Positions 35,871-45,511 are shown, counted from the first letter of the stretch. The stretch is DNA of 64,000 nt from Methanocella_A sp963769045 (GCA_963769045.1 CAVYKK010000014.1:117997-181996), one strand, 5' to 3'. A program made the numbers and translations. The notes: generated by a model not told the origin, from the letters alone.

Positions 35871-37124
35871 TTGTCTGAACCGATCACAGATGTCCACGCG
35901 CGAGAAATCCTTGACTCGCGGGGTAACCCGACCGTAGAAGTCGAAGTGCATACCGCTTTTAGCATGGGCGTCGCCTGCGTGCCCTCCGGGGCGTCCACGG
36001 GCACGCATGAGGCGCTGGAGCTCAGGGACAAGGGTAAGCGCTTTGGCGGCAAGGGCGTCGAGAAGGCCGTCGGGAACGTCAACGGGAAGATCGCGGAGAC
36101 GGTGATCGGCATGGACGTGACCGCACAGCGGGAACTCGACATGGCCATGATCAAGCTGGACGGAAGCCCGACCAAGTCGAAGCTGGGCGCGAACGCGATC
36201 CTTGGCGTTTCAATGGCGGCGGCCAGAGCATCGGCGGCGCTTCTGGACATACCCCTGTATCAGTACCTGGGCGGTGCGAACGCGTACCGGCTGCCCGTGC
36301 CTATGATGAACGTGATCAACGGCGGCAAGCACGCGGGCAGCGGCCTCGCGATACAGGAGTTCCTCATCCTTCCCGCGGGAGCGGATACCTATCGCGAGGG
36401 TCTGCGTATGGGCGTGGAGACCTACCACACCCTGGGTAAAATTTTGAAAGAGAAGTACGGCAGCACGGCAACGAACGTAGGCGACGAGGGCGGATTTGCC
36501 CCCGCTATCAAGACCACCCGGGACGCGCTGGATGCCATAACAGAGGCCATCAATAAAGCAGGGTACAAGGGAAAGGTGAAGCTGGGCATGGATGCGGCGG
36601 CTTCCGAATTCTACAAGGACGGCAAGTACAGCATCGACGGCAAGTCGCTTTCGACCGATAAGCTGATCGACTACTACCTGGATATCCTGGGCGATTACCC
36701 GATCATAAGCTTCGAGGACCCGCTGGCCGAAGACGACTGGAAGGGATACGTCAGCCTGACGAAGAAGGCAGGGGATAAGATCACCATCATCGGCGATGAC
36801 CTGTTCGTGACCAACGTGCAGCGCCTCAAGAAAGGCATTGACATGGGCGCGTGTAACGGCCTGCTGCTGAAGCTCAACCAGATCGGCACCGTCTCCGAGG
36901 CGTTCGATGCGGCCCAAATGGCGTTCCGGAACAGGTACAAGGTGGCGGTCAGCCATCGGTCGGGCGAGACCTGCGACAGCATCATCGCCGACGTCTCCGT
37001 AGCGCTCGGCGCCGAGTTCCTCAAGACAGGCGCGCCGGCCCGTAGCGAGCGGACGTCCAAGTACAACCAGCTGCTCCGGATCGAGGAGAACCTGGGCAGC
37101 GTGGCGCAATACACGAAGCTGTAA
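35871..37124 (+). CDS. eno: Enolase
   Basis: A 417-residue phosphopyruvate hydratase of gluconeogenesis/glycolysis. All main motifs are visible: AREILDSRGNPTVEVEV, PSGASTGTHEALELRD, NVGDEGGFAP, SFEDPLAEDDW, GDDLFVTN, LLLKLNQIGT (with the catalytic lysine) and VSHRSGETCDS. It starts with TTG at 35871, behind a TATA-like AAGATTAAATATTAA. The gene is single and is followed closely by convergent cofC. Confidence 0.97.
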   Translation: MSEPITDVHAREILDSRGNPTVEVEVHTAFSMGVACVPSGASTGTHEALELRDKGKRFGGKGVEKAVGNVNGKIAETVIGMDVTAQRELDMAMIKLDGSPTKSKLGANAILGVSMAAARASAALLDIPLYQYLGGANAYRLPVPMMNVINGGKHAGSGLAIQEFLILPAGADTYREGLRMGVETYHTLGKILKEKYGSTATNVGDEGGFAPAIKTTRDALDAITEAINKAGYKGKVKLGMDAAASEFYKDGKYSIDGKSLSTDKLIDYYLDILGDYPIISFEDPLAEDDWKGYVSLTKKAGDKITIIGDDLFVTNVQRLKKGIDMGACNGLLLKLNQIGTVSEAFDAAQMAFRNRYKVAVSHRSGETCDSIIADVSVALGAEFLKTGAPARSERTSKYNQLLRIEENLGSVAQYTKL

Positions 37125-37181
37125 TCATAAAAAACCGGCATGGCCTTCACGCACGCGCGCGAATGCCTGCCCTTTTCACTT

Positions 37182-37850
37182 TTACCCGATGGCGCGATAG
37201 TTCTTCTGCCAGGGGATAGCTGCAATGTTCCTCTCGGGGTCCCGGACGACACGCACTCTGCCCTTACTGGCGTCTATCGCGGTGAACGAGCGAAGGAACT
37301 TTGCCGACTCGCCCTTGCCGTGGATGTAAAGCTCCACGAGGTCGTAGGTCTCGTCGATGTCAGTGGATACGTTAAAAGAGTCAAATGTCTCCACCTTCAG
37401 GCCGTTTTCCTCCGCGATCCTGACGTGGTCGAGATAGCTGGCACCATAATAGTCAACATGGTACCTGTCAGGCCTGCGGATGAACTGCGCGTTGGTGCCG
37501 CCGCCCCTGCCCGGGCTGATGACGAGATCGGCCGGGCTGGCCAGCATGTCCCTGATGTTCTTCTCCGTGATCAGCGGCATGTCGCCCATGACGATCATCA
37601 CGGGCTCGTCGTGCGTCGAGAGATAGTCATTCAGCGCCTCATTCAGCTCTTTGTCGCTGATAACGATCTCCGCGTCCTCCCACTCGAAGGGCCCGGTCGT
37701 CAACAGTGAGATGCGAAGACCGGCCGCCGACAACGCGCCGGTGATGTCATAAAGCATCAGCCGGGCCAGCTCTGTGCGTTCCTCCGGAGTGAGGAGCGGC
37801 GACAACCGCGACTTGGCGTTAGCGACCTTAAAGGGGACTATTGCCTTCAT
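37182..37850 (-). CDS. cofC: 2-phospho-L-lactate guanylyltransferase
   Basis: A 222-residue nucleotidyltransferase that activates 2-phospholactate (or a related acid) with GTP for coenzyme F420 synthesis. It begins MKAIVPFKVANAKSRLSPLLTPEER, the family signature, and has VMIVMGDMPLI and ISPGRGGGTNAQFIR motifs. The ATG at 37850 is preferred to longer open frames upstream. The neighbouring cofG and cofH genes support the role. Confidence 0.93.
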   Translation of the reverse strand: MKAIVPFKVANAKSRLSPLLTPEERTELARLMLYDITGALSAAGLRISLLTTGPFEWEDAEIVISDKELNEALNDYLSTHDEPVMIVMGDMPLITEKNIRDMLASPADLVISPGRGGGTNAQFIRRPDRYHVDYYGASYLDHVRIAEENGLKVETFDSFNVSTDIDETYDLVELYIHGKGESAKFLRSFTAIDASKGRVRVVRDPERNIAAIPWQKNYRAIG

Positions 37851-38197
37851 TGATTTATATGGAAGGCAGTTAAATCTTATATACTTTAGTAATTTTGGGA
37901 GGGGCTGTCGGGGAGCCTTTTCCAAAAAGGCTCTCCTGACTCGCGACGCCCGCACATGTGCCGAAGGCACCAGCGGAAAGATCGTTTTTGAAGGGGTGCA
38001 AGGGGGAACTTTTTCGTAAACTATTGTTCCCCCTGTACACCTGCCTATACAACAAAATATAATTCCCTAAAAGGTTCCCCTGTATGCTTGCCACAATAAA
38101 AAACGTCGCCCGTCCGGCGGCCTTCGCGCGCGCACGAACGAAAGACCGAGGGCGATATCGTTAAAACAGTCATACAGAGCTTCAGTGCCCGTTCTGT
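37851..38197. other. Intergenic region with a GGGGGAAC hairpin and GC motif
   Basis: About 350 bp without a gene. It holds an inverted repeat (GGGGGAACTTTTTCGTAAACTATTGTTCCCCC, about 38004-38035), a stem TTTTCCAAAAAGG-type repeat near 37918-37930, and TTCGCGCGCG at 38123-38132. The latter lies in a GC-rich patch that stands out from the AT-rich surroundings. Confidence 0.5.
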
Positions 38198-39146
38198 TCA
38201 CTTGTTGATATACTTAAAGTACACAATAGCCCACGCGACGAAGAATGCCAGCCCTGCCGCTAAAGCGATCCATATGTTGAGCCCCATGAGCGGCTTTCCC
38301 GAGTCGGGCACGGCCTCACCCGCGCCCTCGTCGTCGTCAGACCCGTTAATGACCTGCGCCGGTCGCGTTGTCGCCGGGTTTAAGCGTTACGGCGGGAAGG
38401 CCGGAAATGCCATCGGTGCTATTGCCTGGCGTCGGGTTGCCTGCGGTGCCGGGTGCCGGGCCTTCATATTTCAGGTTGGATATGGTGCCTCGCAAATAGC
38501 TGTTTTCGTCCCCCACCATGAGGTGCACCATCAGGTATTGCTGCCATGAATAGTAATTGAAGGCCGTGATGTTCCCGTCAACCCGCATGTAAAGCATGCT
38601 GTCGGACGGGAAGACCTCGATGTGGTGAGCGTCCTGCGCAAATGGCTTCAGGCCGCTGATGCTGCCGATATTATAGCCCATGTTCGTCCATGTGCCCATG
38701 CCGACTACGGAGCGATCGGCTATGCCGCCCTTCTTCACCCCGGTCTTCGGTGTGCCGTTGTAGAAATCGATGAGCAACACGTTCGATTTTTCGCCCGCCG
38801 ACAGGTCGTAGTCGAACGAAAAGCTCTGGAAACCTGCAGGCAGACGGTACAGCAGGTAGACGTCACGGTAATCCATCCGCGGCGCTTCGCCAAGGTCGAC
38901 GGCCAGCCGGTCGCCATTGATCGTCGCGTTGGCCCCGCCCGAGACATACACCGTCGCGTTCTCGAACACCCCGATCTTCGTCAGGCCGACCATTGAAGCG
39001 CTGGGCACCGAGATCGTAGCGTTCTGCGAAATGCTGACGGGGGTAAGATTTGTATTCGTCCCGTTCTCTGCCGCCAGAGCCATGGCTGGCAGCAGCATGG
39101 CAAAGAGAAGGACAACAATCGCGGCGGAGAGGAGCTTCATGTACAT
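38198..39146 (-). CDS. Secreted, membrane-anchored protein of unknown function, with a +1 frameshift
   Basis: The first frame (39146-38346) starts with a signal peptide (MKLLSAAIVVLLFAMLLPAMALA) and has many Asn-x-Thr/Ser sites. The protein ends out of frame, but the following frame gives DDDEGAGEAVPDSGKP, then a membrane helix (IWIALAAGLAFFVAWAIVYF) and KYINK. Total length is 316 codons plus one base; removing one A from CTTAAACCC near 38385 joins the frames as L-N-P-A-T-T. The result is a cell-surface protein with a C-terminal anchor. The family is not recognised. Confidence 0.7.
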
Positions 39147-39177
39147 GAGGCCTTTCCCCTGGTAACTATAAATCTTT

Positions 39178-39275
39178 GTGCATTGGGCACGGAGGGCACC
39201 AGGGACACAATGAGATTTTGTTCAAGCTGTGACAGAGGCTCATTGTATCCATCGTGCCCATAGTGTCCATCGTGT
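39178..39275. repeat. Degenerate inverted repeat of the CACAGAGG type
   Basis: The left part reads GGGCACGGAGGGCACCAGGGACACAATG and the right part CATTGTATCCATCGTGCCCATAGTGTCC, a weak inverted copy. It resembles a decayed member of the hairpin family and lies upstream of cofG. Confidence 0.45.
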
Positions 39276-39323
39276 TAACAGAATGTAGATATAATAGCCG
39301 CGACCATTAAAAGACATTCGAAG

Positions 39324-40322
39324 ATGGCGTGTGGAACGATGTTCTCTAAGCCTGTCACGTACACAAAAAATGTTTTTATCCCGGTAACCAACATGTGCCG
39401 GAACAACTGCGCCTACTGCGGCTTCCGCCGGGACATCGGCTCCGGGGAGGACTACCTGACGTCGTCTGCAGAGGCGAAGTCGCTGATAGCGAAGGCTGCA
39501 GGCACGGGATGCGTAGAGGCTCTTTTCACCTACGGGGATGCACCCGTGGACCAGAAATTTTCCGGGCGGCTGCAGGAGATCGGCTACCGGTCGCTGACGG
39601 CCTATGTGCGCGACCTGAGCCTTTATGCCATAAGCGCCGGCATGCTGCCTCACACCAACGGAGGCGTGTTGCCCGTCGAAGACCTGCGGGAGCTGGCCGA
39701 CCTCAACGCCAGCATGGGCCTGATGCTCGAGACTACGGCGAAGCGCCTCCCGGCGCACAGCCTGAGCCCGATGAAGGACCCTGAGGTGCGGATACGCTTC
39801 ATCGAGGAAGCGGGGAAGCTGCGCATGCCGTTTACGACCGGTATCCTGGTCGGCATCGGGGAGACGTGGCAGGACCGGAAGGAGTCGCTGGAGACCATCC
39901 GGGACATCCACCGGCGTTATGACCACATCCAGGAGGTCATCGTCCAGAACTTCGTCCCGAAGCCCCACATTCGCATGGCAAAGATCGAGCCGCCGACGCC
40001 CGCCGATATGGTGCGCGTGATACGGATGGCCCGGGAAATTCTGCCCGAAGACATCTCCATCCAGGCGCCGCCAAACCTGACGGACCATCTCGACGAGTTC
40101 CTGGAGGCAGGGGCGGAAGACATCGGGGGCATATCGCCGGTGACGCAGGACTATATCAACCCGGAGTGCGCCTGGCCGTCGATCGACGGGCTGAAGGCAA
40201 AGGGGCTGCGGCTGCGGGAAAGGCTGCCGGTCTACCCGAAATACGTGAAACGCGGATGGTACGGGAAAGCGGTGAAACCGCTAATCGAAAAATATGCAGA
40301 TGGAGAGGGGTATCGTGCTTAA
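39324..40322 (+). CDS. cofG: CofG, 7,8-didemethyl-8-hydroxy-5-deazariboflavin synthase subunit 1
   Basis: A 332-residue radical SAM enzyme that, with CofH, makes the F0 chromophore of coenzyme F420. The cluster motif CRNNCAYCGF (C-x3-C-x2-C) lies near residue 24, and family segments such as PHTNGGVLP, MLETTAKRL and TGILVGIGET follow. It overlaps cofH1 by 8 nt, so the two are translationally coupled. Length is normal for archaeal CofG. Confidence 0.94.
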   Translation: MACGTMFSKPVTYTKNVFIPVTNMCRNNCAYCGFRRDIGSGEDYLTSSAEAKSLIAKAAGTGCVEALFTYGDAPVDQKFSGRLQEIGYRSLTAYVRDLSLYAISAGMLPHTNGGVLPVEDLRELADLNASMGLMLETTAKRLPAHSLSPMKDPEVRIRFIEEAGKLRMPFTTGILVGIGETWQDRKESLETIRDIHRRYDHIQEVIVQNFVPKPHIRMAKIEPPTPADMVRVIRMAREILPEDISIQAPPNLTDHLDEFLEAGAEDIGGISPVTQDYINPECAWPSIDGLKAKGLRLRERLPVYPKYVKRGWYGKAVKPLIEKYADGEGYRA

Positions 40323-41376
40323 GGATGTATACGAGCGATCGCTCGCCGGGGAAATCACGAAGAAGGACGCGAGGGCGCTGCTAAAGGCCAGCCCGTTCGA
40401 GCTGTTCGAGACAGCGGATGCGCTGCGAAATGAGATCGTCGGCGACGTGGCGACCTACGTGGTGAACAGGAATATCAACTTTACCGACCAGTGCACCGGC
40501 ACCTGCCGGTTTTGCTCATTCCGGAACAGTATCGGCTTCAAGCTGACTATCCCGCAGATCCTGAAGAAGGTGGACGAGGCAAAGCAGCTCGGGGCTACGG
40601 AGGTCTGTATCCAGGGCGGCCTGCAGGACGACATGGGCCTGCAGGGCTACGTGGACATAATCAAGGCGATCAAGGCAAAATACGATATCCACACCCACGC
40701 TTTCTCGCCGATGGAAGTCTACCATATGAGCAAGGTCTCCGGCGTGACGGTGGAGGAATCGCTGAAGGCCCTGAAGGCTGCCGGGCTCAACTCCATGCCG
40801 GGTACGGCGGCGGAAATCCTCTCCGACGACATCCGGGAACAGATATGCCCGGACAAGCTGACGACCGCCGAGTGGGTGGACGTGGTGACGAAGGCCCACC
40901 GGACGGGCATACCCACGACCGCCACGATCATGTACGGCCACATCGAGACCTGGGAGCACCGGCTAGACCACCTGTTCATTATCCGGGACATCCAGCGGAA
41001 GACCGGCGGCATCACCGAGTTCGTGCCGCTCTCGTTTATGTACGAGAACAATTCGCTCACCGCGAAGTCCATGGGAGCCAGCGGCATCGATGACATGCGC
41101 ATGTACGCCATCGCCAGGGTCATCTTCGGCCGGGACCTGCCGAACGTGCAGGCGAGCTGGGTGAAGCTGGGCGTGAAGCTGGCGCAGGTGGCCCTGTGGT
41201 GCGGCGCCAACGACCTCGGGGGCACGATCATGGAGGAGAACATCTCCAAGTCGGCCGGGGCGAAGTCGGGCGAGTACCTGTCCCCGCAGGCGTTGCAGAC
41301 GATCATCCGTGCTGCCGGGCGCACCCCGCGCGAGCGGAATACGCTATACAAGCTCCTCGACGAAAACCATGCATAG
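40315..41376 (+). CDS. cofH: CofH, F0 synthase subunit 2, first copy
   Basis: A 353-residue radical SAM protein with the motif CTGTCRFCSF near residue 62. It condenses a tyrosine-derived radical with the pyrimidine in F0 synthesis. GTG at 40315 is chosen because it aligns with the start of the second copy (LKDVYERS) and follows GGAGAGGGG. It overlaps cofG. Its product should be the main CofH because of this coupling. See the paralogue at 41640. Confidence 0.9.
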   Translation: MLKDVYERSLAGEITKKDARALLKASPFELFETADALRNEIVGDVATYVVNRNINFTDQCTGTCRFCSFRNSIGFKLTIPQILKKVDEAKQLGATEVCIQGGLQDDMGLQGYVDIIKAIKAKYDIHTHAFSPMEVYHMSKVSGVTVEESLKALKAAGLNSMPGTAAEILSDDIREQICPDKLTTAEWVDVVTKAHRTGIPTTATIMYGHIETWEHRLDHLFIIRDIQRKTGGITEFVPLSFMYENNSLTAKSMGASGIDDMRMYAIARVIFGRDLPNVQASWVKLGVKLAQVALWCGANDLGGTIMEENISKSAGAKSGEYLSPQALQTIIRAAGRTPRERNTLYKLLDENHA

Positions 41377-41436
41377 ACACGCGTAGCAAGCCGTTTCTAT
41401 GCCGTGAGCGGCGGAATGCCGGGCGGAGTTTCGAGC

Positions 41437-41556
41437 CGCAGAGTACGCAGAGGGGCGCAGAGGGGCGCAGTTACTTTTAGGTTTTACGGCCCCCCTCCCC
41501 GCAATCTTTTTAAAAAACTGCGGCCTCTGCGCCCCTCTGCGTACTCTGCGGCTTTT
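41437..41556. repeat. Inverted repeat of CGCAGAGG words
   Basis: The left arm (GCCGCAGAGTACGCAGAGGGGCGCAG) and right arm (CTGCGCCCCTCTGCGTACTCTGCGGC) are inverted copies across about 50 bp. It belongs to the hairpin family of the window and lies between the two cofH copies. Confidence 0.8.
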
Positions 41557-41639
41557 AACTGATCCTTGCGTTAGGGATCACACGCCAGGACTGGCATCGA
41601 AGGCAGATTTATTATTGATGAACGAGTACGGATGATACC

Positions 41640-42695
41640 ATGCTGAAGGACGTCTACCGGCGGTCAATGGCCGGGGAGATCACTAAGGACGACGCGATGC
41701 GACTTCTCAACGGCAACCCGTTCGAGTTGTTCGAGACGGCTGATGCACTGCGAAAGGAGATTGTCGGCGACGCGGTAACATTTGTCGCCAACCGGCTCGT
41801 CGAAATCACGGACCGCTGCGTAGTCGGCTGTGAGTTCTGTTCGTTCCGAAACAACATCGGGTTCGAGATGACGACCGAAGACGTCCTGAAGAGCATCGGC
41901 GAGGCAAAGGAGATCGGAGCGACAGAGGTCTGCCTGATCTCGGGTGTGCTCCCGAAGCTGAACGTCGGGTACTATTGTGACCTGTTTCGTGCTATCAAGG
42001 GCAAATACGATATCATGATCCACGCGCTCTCGCCCATGGAAGTCTTTTACGCGGCGAAGTCCTCCGGGGTCAGCACCGCCGAGGCGCTTAAGGCTTTTAA
42101 AGAAGCCGGAATGGACACGATGACCGGCGCATCAGCAGAAATACTGGTGGACTCGGTGAGAGCCCGGATCTGCCCGAGAAAGGTTTCCACGGCCGACTGG
42201 GTCCGCATCACGACAGAAGCCCATGAACTCGGCATCCGCACGACGTCCACGATCATGCACGGCACGGTCGAAACGTGGGAAGACCGCATCGACCACATGT
42301 TGCTGCTGCGGGACATCCAGCGGAAGACGCACGGCTTCACCGAGTTCATACCCCTCACGTTCATGCACGAGAACAACCGGCTCACCGACGTCTCGCAGGG
42401 CGCGAGCGGCATGGAAGACCTGATGGTACACGCCATCGCAAGAGTTATCTTCGGCCGGGACATCCCCAACATCCAGGTATCGTGGCCAAAGATGGGCGTG
42501 AAGCTGTCCCAGGTGGCGCTGAACTGTGGCGCCAACGACTTCGGCGGCACCATGATGGAAGACAAGATCACTACTGCGGGCGGCTCCAGGTATGGCGAAT
42601 ACATGTCCCGGGAGCAGATCGCGCAGATCATCCGGGCGATCGGCCGTGTGCCGCGCGAGCGCAACACACTCTACGAGTACGTTTCCGGTAACTGA
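41640..42695 (+). CDS. cofH: CofH-like radical SAM protein, second copy
   Basis: A 351-residue paralogue with the cluster motif CVVGCEFCSF (C-x3-C-x2-C). It is strongly similar to cofH1 throughout (NPFELFETADALR, THGFTEFIPLTFMHENN). It lies in the same direction but 260 bp downstream, separated by a hairpin repeat. Differences in the middle region (LISGVLPKLNVGYY versus the first copy's IQGGLQDDMGLQGY) suggest altered substrate specificity or a second F0-like reaction. The duplicate may be a redundant CofH. Confidence 0.82.
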   Translation: MLKDVYRRSMAGEITKDDAMRLLNGNPFELFETADALRKEIVGDAVTFVANRLVEITDRCVVGCEFCSFRNNIGFEMTTEDVLKSIGEAKEIGATEVCLISGVLPKLNVGYYCDLFRAIKGKYDIMIHALSPMEVFYAAKSSGVSTAEALKAFKEAGMDTMTGASAEILVDSVRARICPRKVSTADWVRITTEAHELGIRTTSTIMHGTVETWEDRIDHMLLLRDIQRKTHGFTEFIPLTFMHENNRLTDVSQGASGMEDLMVHAIARVIFGRDIPNIQVSWPKMGVKLSQVALNCGANDFGGTMMEDKITTAGGSRYGEYMSREQIAQIIRAIGRVPRERNTLYEYVSGN

Positions 42696-42738
42696 TTTAT
42701 ATGAGCAATGACAAGAGAGCAATCAGGTGGAATTGGCA

Positions 42739-43455
42739 ATGACGAAGGGCGAGCAGCTCTACAGCGGCAAGGCAAAAACGGTTTACGCGACGAACGACCC
42801 GAAACGCTACATCGTGAAGTTCCGGGACGACGTCACCGCGGGCGACGGGGCAAAGAAGGCCAACATGAAGGGCAAGGGCTACTACAACGCCCAGATATCG
42901 GCGCGGCTGTTCAAGCTGCTGGCCGACAACGGCATCAGCACCCATTACATCAGGATGGTCTCCGAGGACGAGATGCTGGTGCACGCCTGCGACATGATCA
43001 AGATCGAAGTGATACCCCGCAACCTCGCTGCCGGCTCGATCGTGAGGAAGTACGAGTTCAAGCAGGGCTATGTCTTCGAGAAGCCCGTCCTGGTCATGGA
43101 CTATAAGAACGACGCCGCCCACGATCCCATGCTGAACGACGACATCGCCATTGCGCTGGGCCTGGTCACCGAGAAGGAGCTGCGCAAGATTCGCAAGATA
43201 TCGCTGCGCGTCAACGAAATCCTGCAGCAGTACCTGGGCGAGCGCGGGCTGGACCTCCCTGACTTCAAGCTGGAGTTCGGCAAGGTCGACAAGAAAATCG
43301 TCGTCGCCGACGAGATATCCCCGGACACGATGCGCATGTGGAGAAAGGGCACCATGGAAAGCCTCGATAAGGACGTGTTCCGCCAGGACAAGGGCGATCT
43401 GATGACCACTTATAAAGAAGTGGCTAAGATCATCGTTCCGGAAATTTTTAAATAA
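42739..43455 (+). CDS. purC: Phosphoribosylaminoimidazole-succinocarboxamide synthase
   Basis: A 238-residue SAICAR synthase of purine synthesis. The typical start MTKGEQLYSGKAKTVYAT and the segments FRDDVTAGDG, IEVIPRNLAAGSIVRKY and LKLEFGKVDKKIVVADEISPDT are present. The ATG at 42739 is chosen behind AGGTGG; an earlier in-frame GTG at 42727 is possible. It follows cofH2 by about 45 bp. Confidence 0.95.
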   Translation: MTKGEQLYSGKAKTVYATNDPKRYIVKFRDDVTAGDGAKKANMKGKGYYNAQISARLFKLLADNGISTHYIRMVSEDEMLVHACDMIKIEVIPRNLAAGSIVRKYEFKQGYVFEKPVLVMDYKNDAAHDPMLNDDIAIALGLVTEKELRKIRKISLRVNEILQQYLGERGLDLPDFKLEFGKVDKKIVVADEISPDTMRMWRKGTMESLDKDVFRQDKGDLMTTYKEVAKIIVPEIFK

Positions 43456-43496
43456 GAGGCCTCTGAGGTTTCGAGAGGCCAAACGCCGCTTTTTTA

Positions 43497-43675
43497 AGGT
43501 CGCAGAGGTTTGCGAGAGGTCACAGAGCTCAGCACAGAGGACACAGAGGACACAGAGGGCGTTTTTAGAAGATGGCTGATTGGAAGGCTCTTTTATTAAG
43601 CATACCTCTGTGTCGTCCTCTGTGGCCTCTGTGACCTCTGTGCTGAGCTCTGTGGCCTCTTGAAACCTCCGTGCC
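43497..43675. repeat. Long inverted repeat of CACAGAGG words
   Basis: Close relative of the element at 20.14-20.35 kb: both contain TCGCAGAGGTTTGCGAGAGGTCACAGAGCTCAGCACAGAGG-type arms (here with GGACACAGAGG) and the inverted right arm. An ORF spans it but has low-complexity sequence. Confidence 0.8.
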
Positions 43676-43742
43676 CTCCCGAAGCCAGAAGCCTTATATT
43701 CTAACGCGTCTTCATGAAATGGATAGACAGGGAGGCCGTCGG

Positions 43743-44270
43743 GTGAAGCAGAAGTTCGCGATCGCGTTGAGGGCCGGCTTATCGTGCGGGCTGGTACTGG
43801 CCGTCGCCGAGATAGCGTTCGGCGTAGCACTCATTTTCCTGCGGCCGGCGATGAACGAGTTCATCAGCGGCGGCTATATGGACTTCGGGGTGCTGATGCC
43901 GCTGGCCACCGCGTGGGTCGTCTTCCTGTTCATGCTCCTGGCCGTCTATTTCGCCTGTGGCATGATCGTCGCGAAATGGCTCGCACCGCTGCCGATCCGG
44001 TCGAGGGAGATCGCTATGGTCGGGGCAGTAGCAGGGGCTATTGCGGAGGTCGTTCGCAGTATTGTCTCGGTTGCAATTAGCTTCGCGCTCAGCCTGATAT
44101 CACCGCTGGTATCCATAAGCCCCTCTGACGCACTCGGTGTCGCGCTCGAAAACGCCGGGCTCCGGCTTGTCTGCGGCCTGCCTGCGTTCATCATCCTCGC
44201 GGCTGTCGTCGCCGGTGTCAGCGCATACCTGTTCTCCATCATCTTCTTCCGCGAAAACGCGCCGCAATAA
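43743..44270 (+). CDS. Membrane protein of unknown function
   Basis: About 175 residues from the GTG at 43743 (behind GGGAGGC). There are four to five hydrophobic helices: residues ~7-30, ~42-70, ~85-115 and ~135-165, with small-residue packing (VGAVAGAIAEVVRSIVSVAISFA). No motif is recognised; it resembles DUF5518-like or permease fragments only loosely. It lies between a hairpin repeat and convergent thg1. Confidence 0.6.
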   Translation: MKQKFAIALRAGLSCGLVLAVAEIAFGVALIFLRPAMNEFISGGYMDFGVLMPLATAWVVFLFMLLAVYFACGMIVAKWLAPLPIRSREIAMVGAVAGAIAEVVRSIVSVAISFALSLISPLVSISPSDALGVALENAGLRLVCGLPAFIILAAVVAGVSAYLFSIIFFRENAPQ

Positions 44271-44333
44271 GCCACAAAGACTCCAAGAAGATGCCGAGAC
44301 GCCACTATAGCACCGAAAGGGCGCCTTGGCGGC

Positions 44334-45056
44334 TTAGAGTATTGAGCGGAGGAAGGCTTTGCCTTCGTCAGACCCGAACACCGGCGGGTCCCAGTCCTCG
44401 ACAATCTCCGTCCGGTCCACCAGCACCACTTTCCCGGTCAGAGGGTTCAACCCTTCCTTCTCGTAAGGCTTCCTGTAAATGAAAACGCCTTTGCGCTGCC
44501 ATCCCGGGGTCTCGTTCAGGTTCACGCCGCGCTGCCACATCATCTCGTGGATGTCCTCGAATTTCATACCTTTCATTTTCGTGGCTGCCTCGCGTTCGCC
44601 CATGCCCTCGGAGACCAGAGTGTAGAAGCCATGGGACTGCATGTGGTTGCGCCATGCCTCGGACTGCCGGTTGATCAAGTAATCGATGATCTCCTCACGG
44701 TGCACCGGGATGACGCGCGCATCGAAGGCGAGCGGCGAGGGCTGTTTGAGGGAAAGGGTCAGCGCGCTCGACATGTAGGACGGCACAACGGAATCCAGCT
44801 TTTCCACCCGGCCGTCGAAGGGCAACTCCTCGAACAGCACGCTGATCTCGTCGGAAAAGGTGAACGCCCATGCCGGTGCCAGGCCGCTGTCCGCGAGCAG
44901 GCTCCGGGCGGCTGAGACCATCCCGCGTGCGAAGGCGATATCATACGGCCGCAGGAAGCCCAGCCGTGCCAGCGACTCCTTGAAGTTACGCCCGTCCATG
45001 CGCATGATCACGGGCGGCGCAGCCCTTATCCCGCTGAACACTTCCTTTCGCTTCAC
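44334..45056 (-). CDS. tRNA-His guanylyltransferase-like (Thg1/TLP) protein
   Basis: A 240-residue member of the Thg1 superfamily of 3'-5' nucleotide-adding enzymes. The metal-binding motif MRMDGRNF and the second acidic segment FTFSDEISVLFE are visible, as is the helix HMQSHGFYTLVSEGMGEREAATKM. Archaeal homologues repair truncated tRNA 5' ends or add G-1 to tRNA-His. Adjacent convergent genes give no functional hint. Confidence 0.85.
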   Translation of the reverse strand: MKRKEVFSGIRAAPPVIMRMDGRNFKESLARLGFLRPYDIAFARGMVSAARSLLADSGLAPAWAFTFSDEISVLFEELPFDGRVEKLDSVVPSYMSSALTLSLKQPSPLAFDARVIPVHREEIIDYLINRQSEAWRNHMQSHGFYTLVSEGMGEREAATKMKGMKFEDIHEMMWQRGVNLNETPGWQRKGVFIYRKPYEKEGLNPLTGKVVLVDRTEIVEDWDPPVFGSDEGKAFLRSIL

Positions 45057-45217
45057 GGCACCTGACCTCTTTTTAGCTGTTAAAGCTTATAACGGGGAAT
45101 GCTATATTATCCTTTTTCCCGACGGGGACGACGAGGATGAATAGAATGAAACGAGAGCAATTATAACGGCAGTGCAATACCAGAGAAACGATTAAACAAC
45201 AAAAAGAGATGAAGGGT

Positions 45218-45511
45218 TTAGTGCCCTTCGGGGACCTCGTCTATCGGGCTGCCGGTGGTCCGGCCGGAGCTCCAGAGCTCGATAGGCTGGTGCTTTATGA
45301 TAACGATGTCCTTGGCTGCGGTCACGATGCGGTAAGGCACCAGTATGGTCTTGGACTCTATGGTGAACAGGTCCTTATTGTAGTTAGACAGGGCCAGCAT
45401 CGATATCCTTCGCTCGGATGCGTCGATCTGGACGTCGGCCACCTTTCCTGCGTAAACACCCTTGTCCGTATAGACGTTCAGGTCAAACAGAGACGTTATG
45501 TCATCGATCAT
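45218..45511 (-). CDS. PRC-barrel domain protein
   Basis: A 97-residue protein with the PRC-barrel pattern (LFDLNVYTDKGVYAGKVADVQID, then the strand ILVPYRIVTAAKDIVII). Small archaeal PRC-barrel proteins bind RNA-processing or cell-division partners (for example CdpB-type). The function here is unknown. It is divergent from the site-2 protease gene. Confidence 0.8.
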   Translation of the reverse strand: MIDDITSLFDLNVYTDKGVYAGKVADVQIDASERRISMLALSNYNKDLFTIESKTILVPYRIVTAAKDIVIIKHQPIELWSSGRTTGSPIDEVPEGH

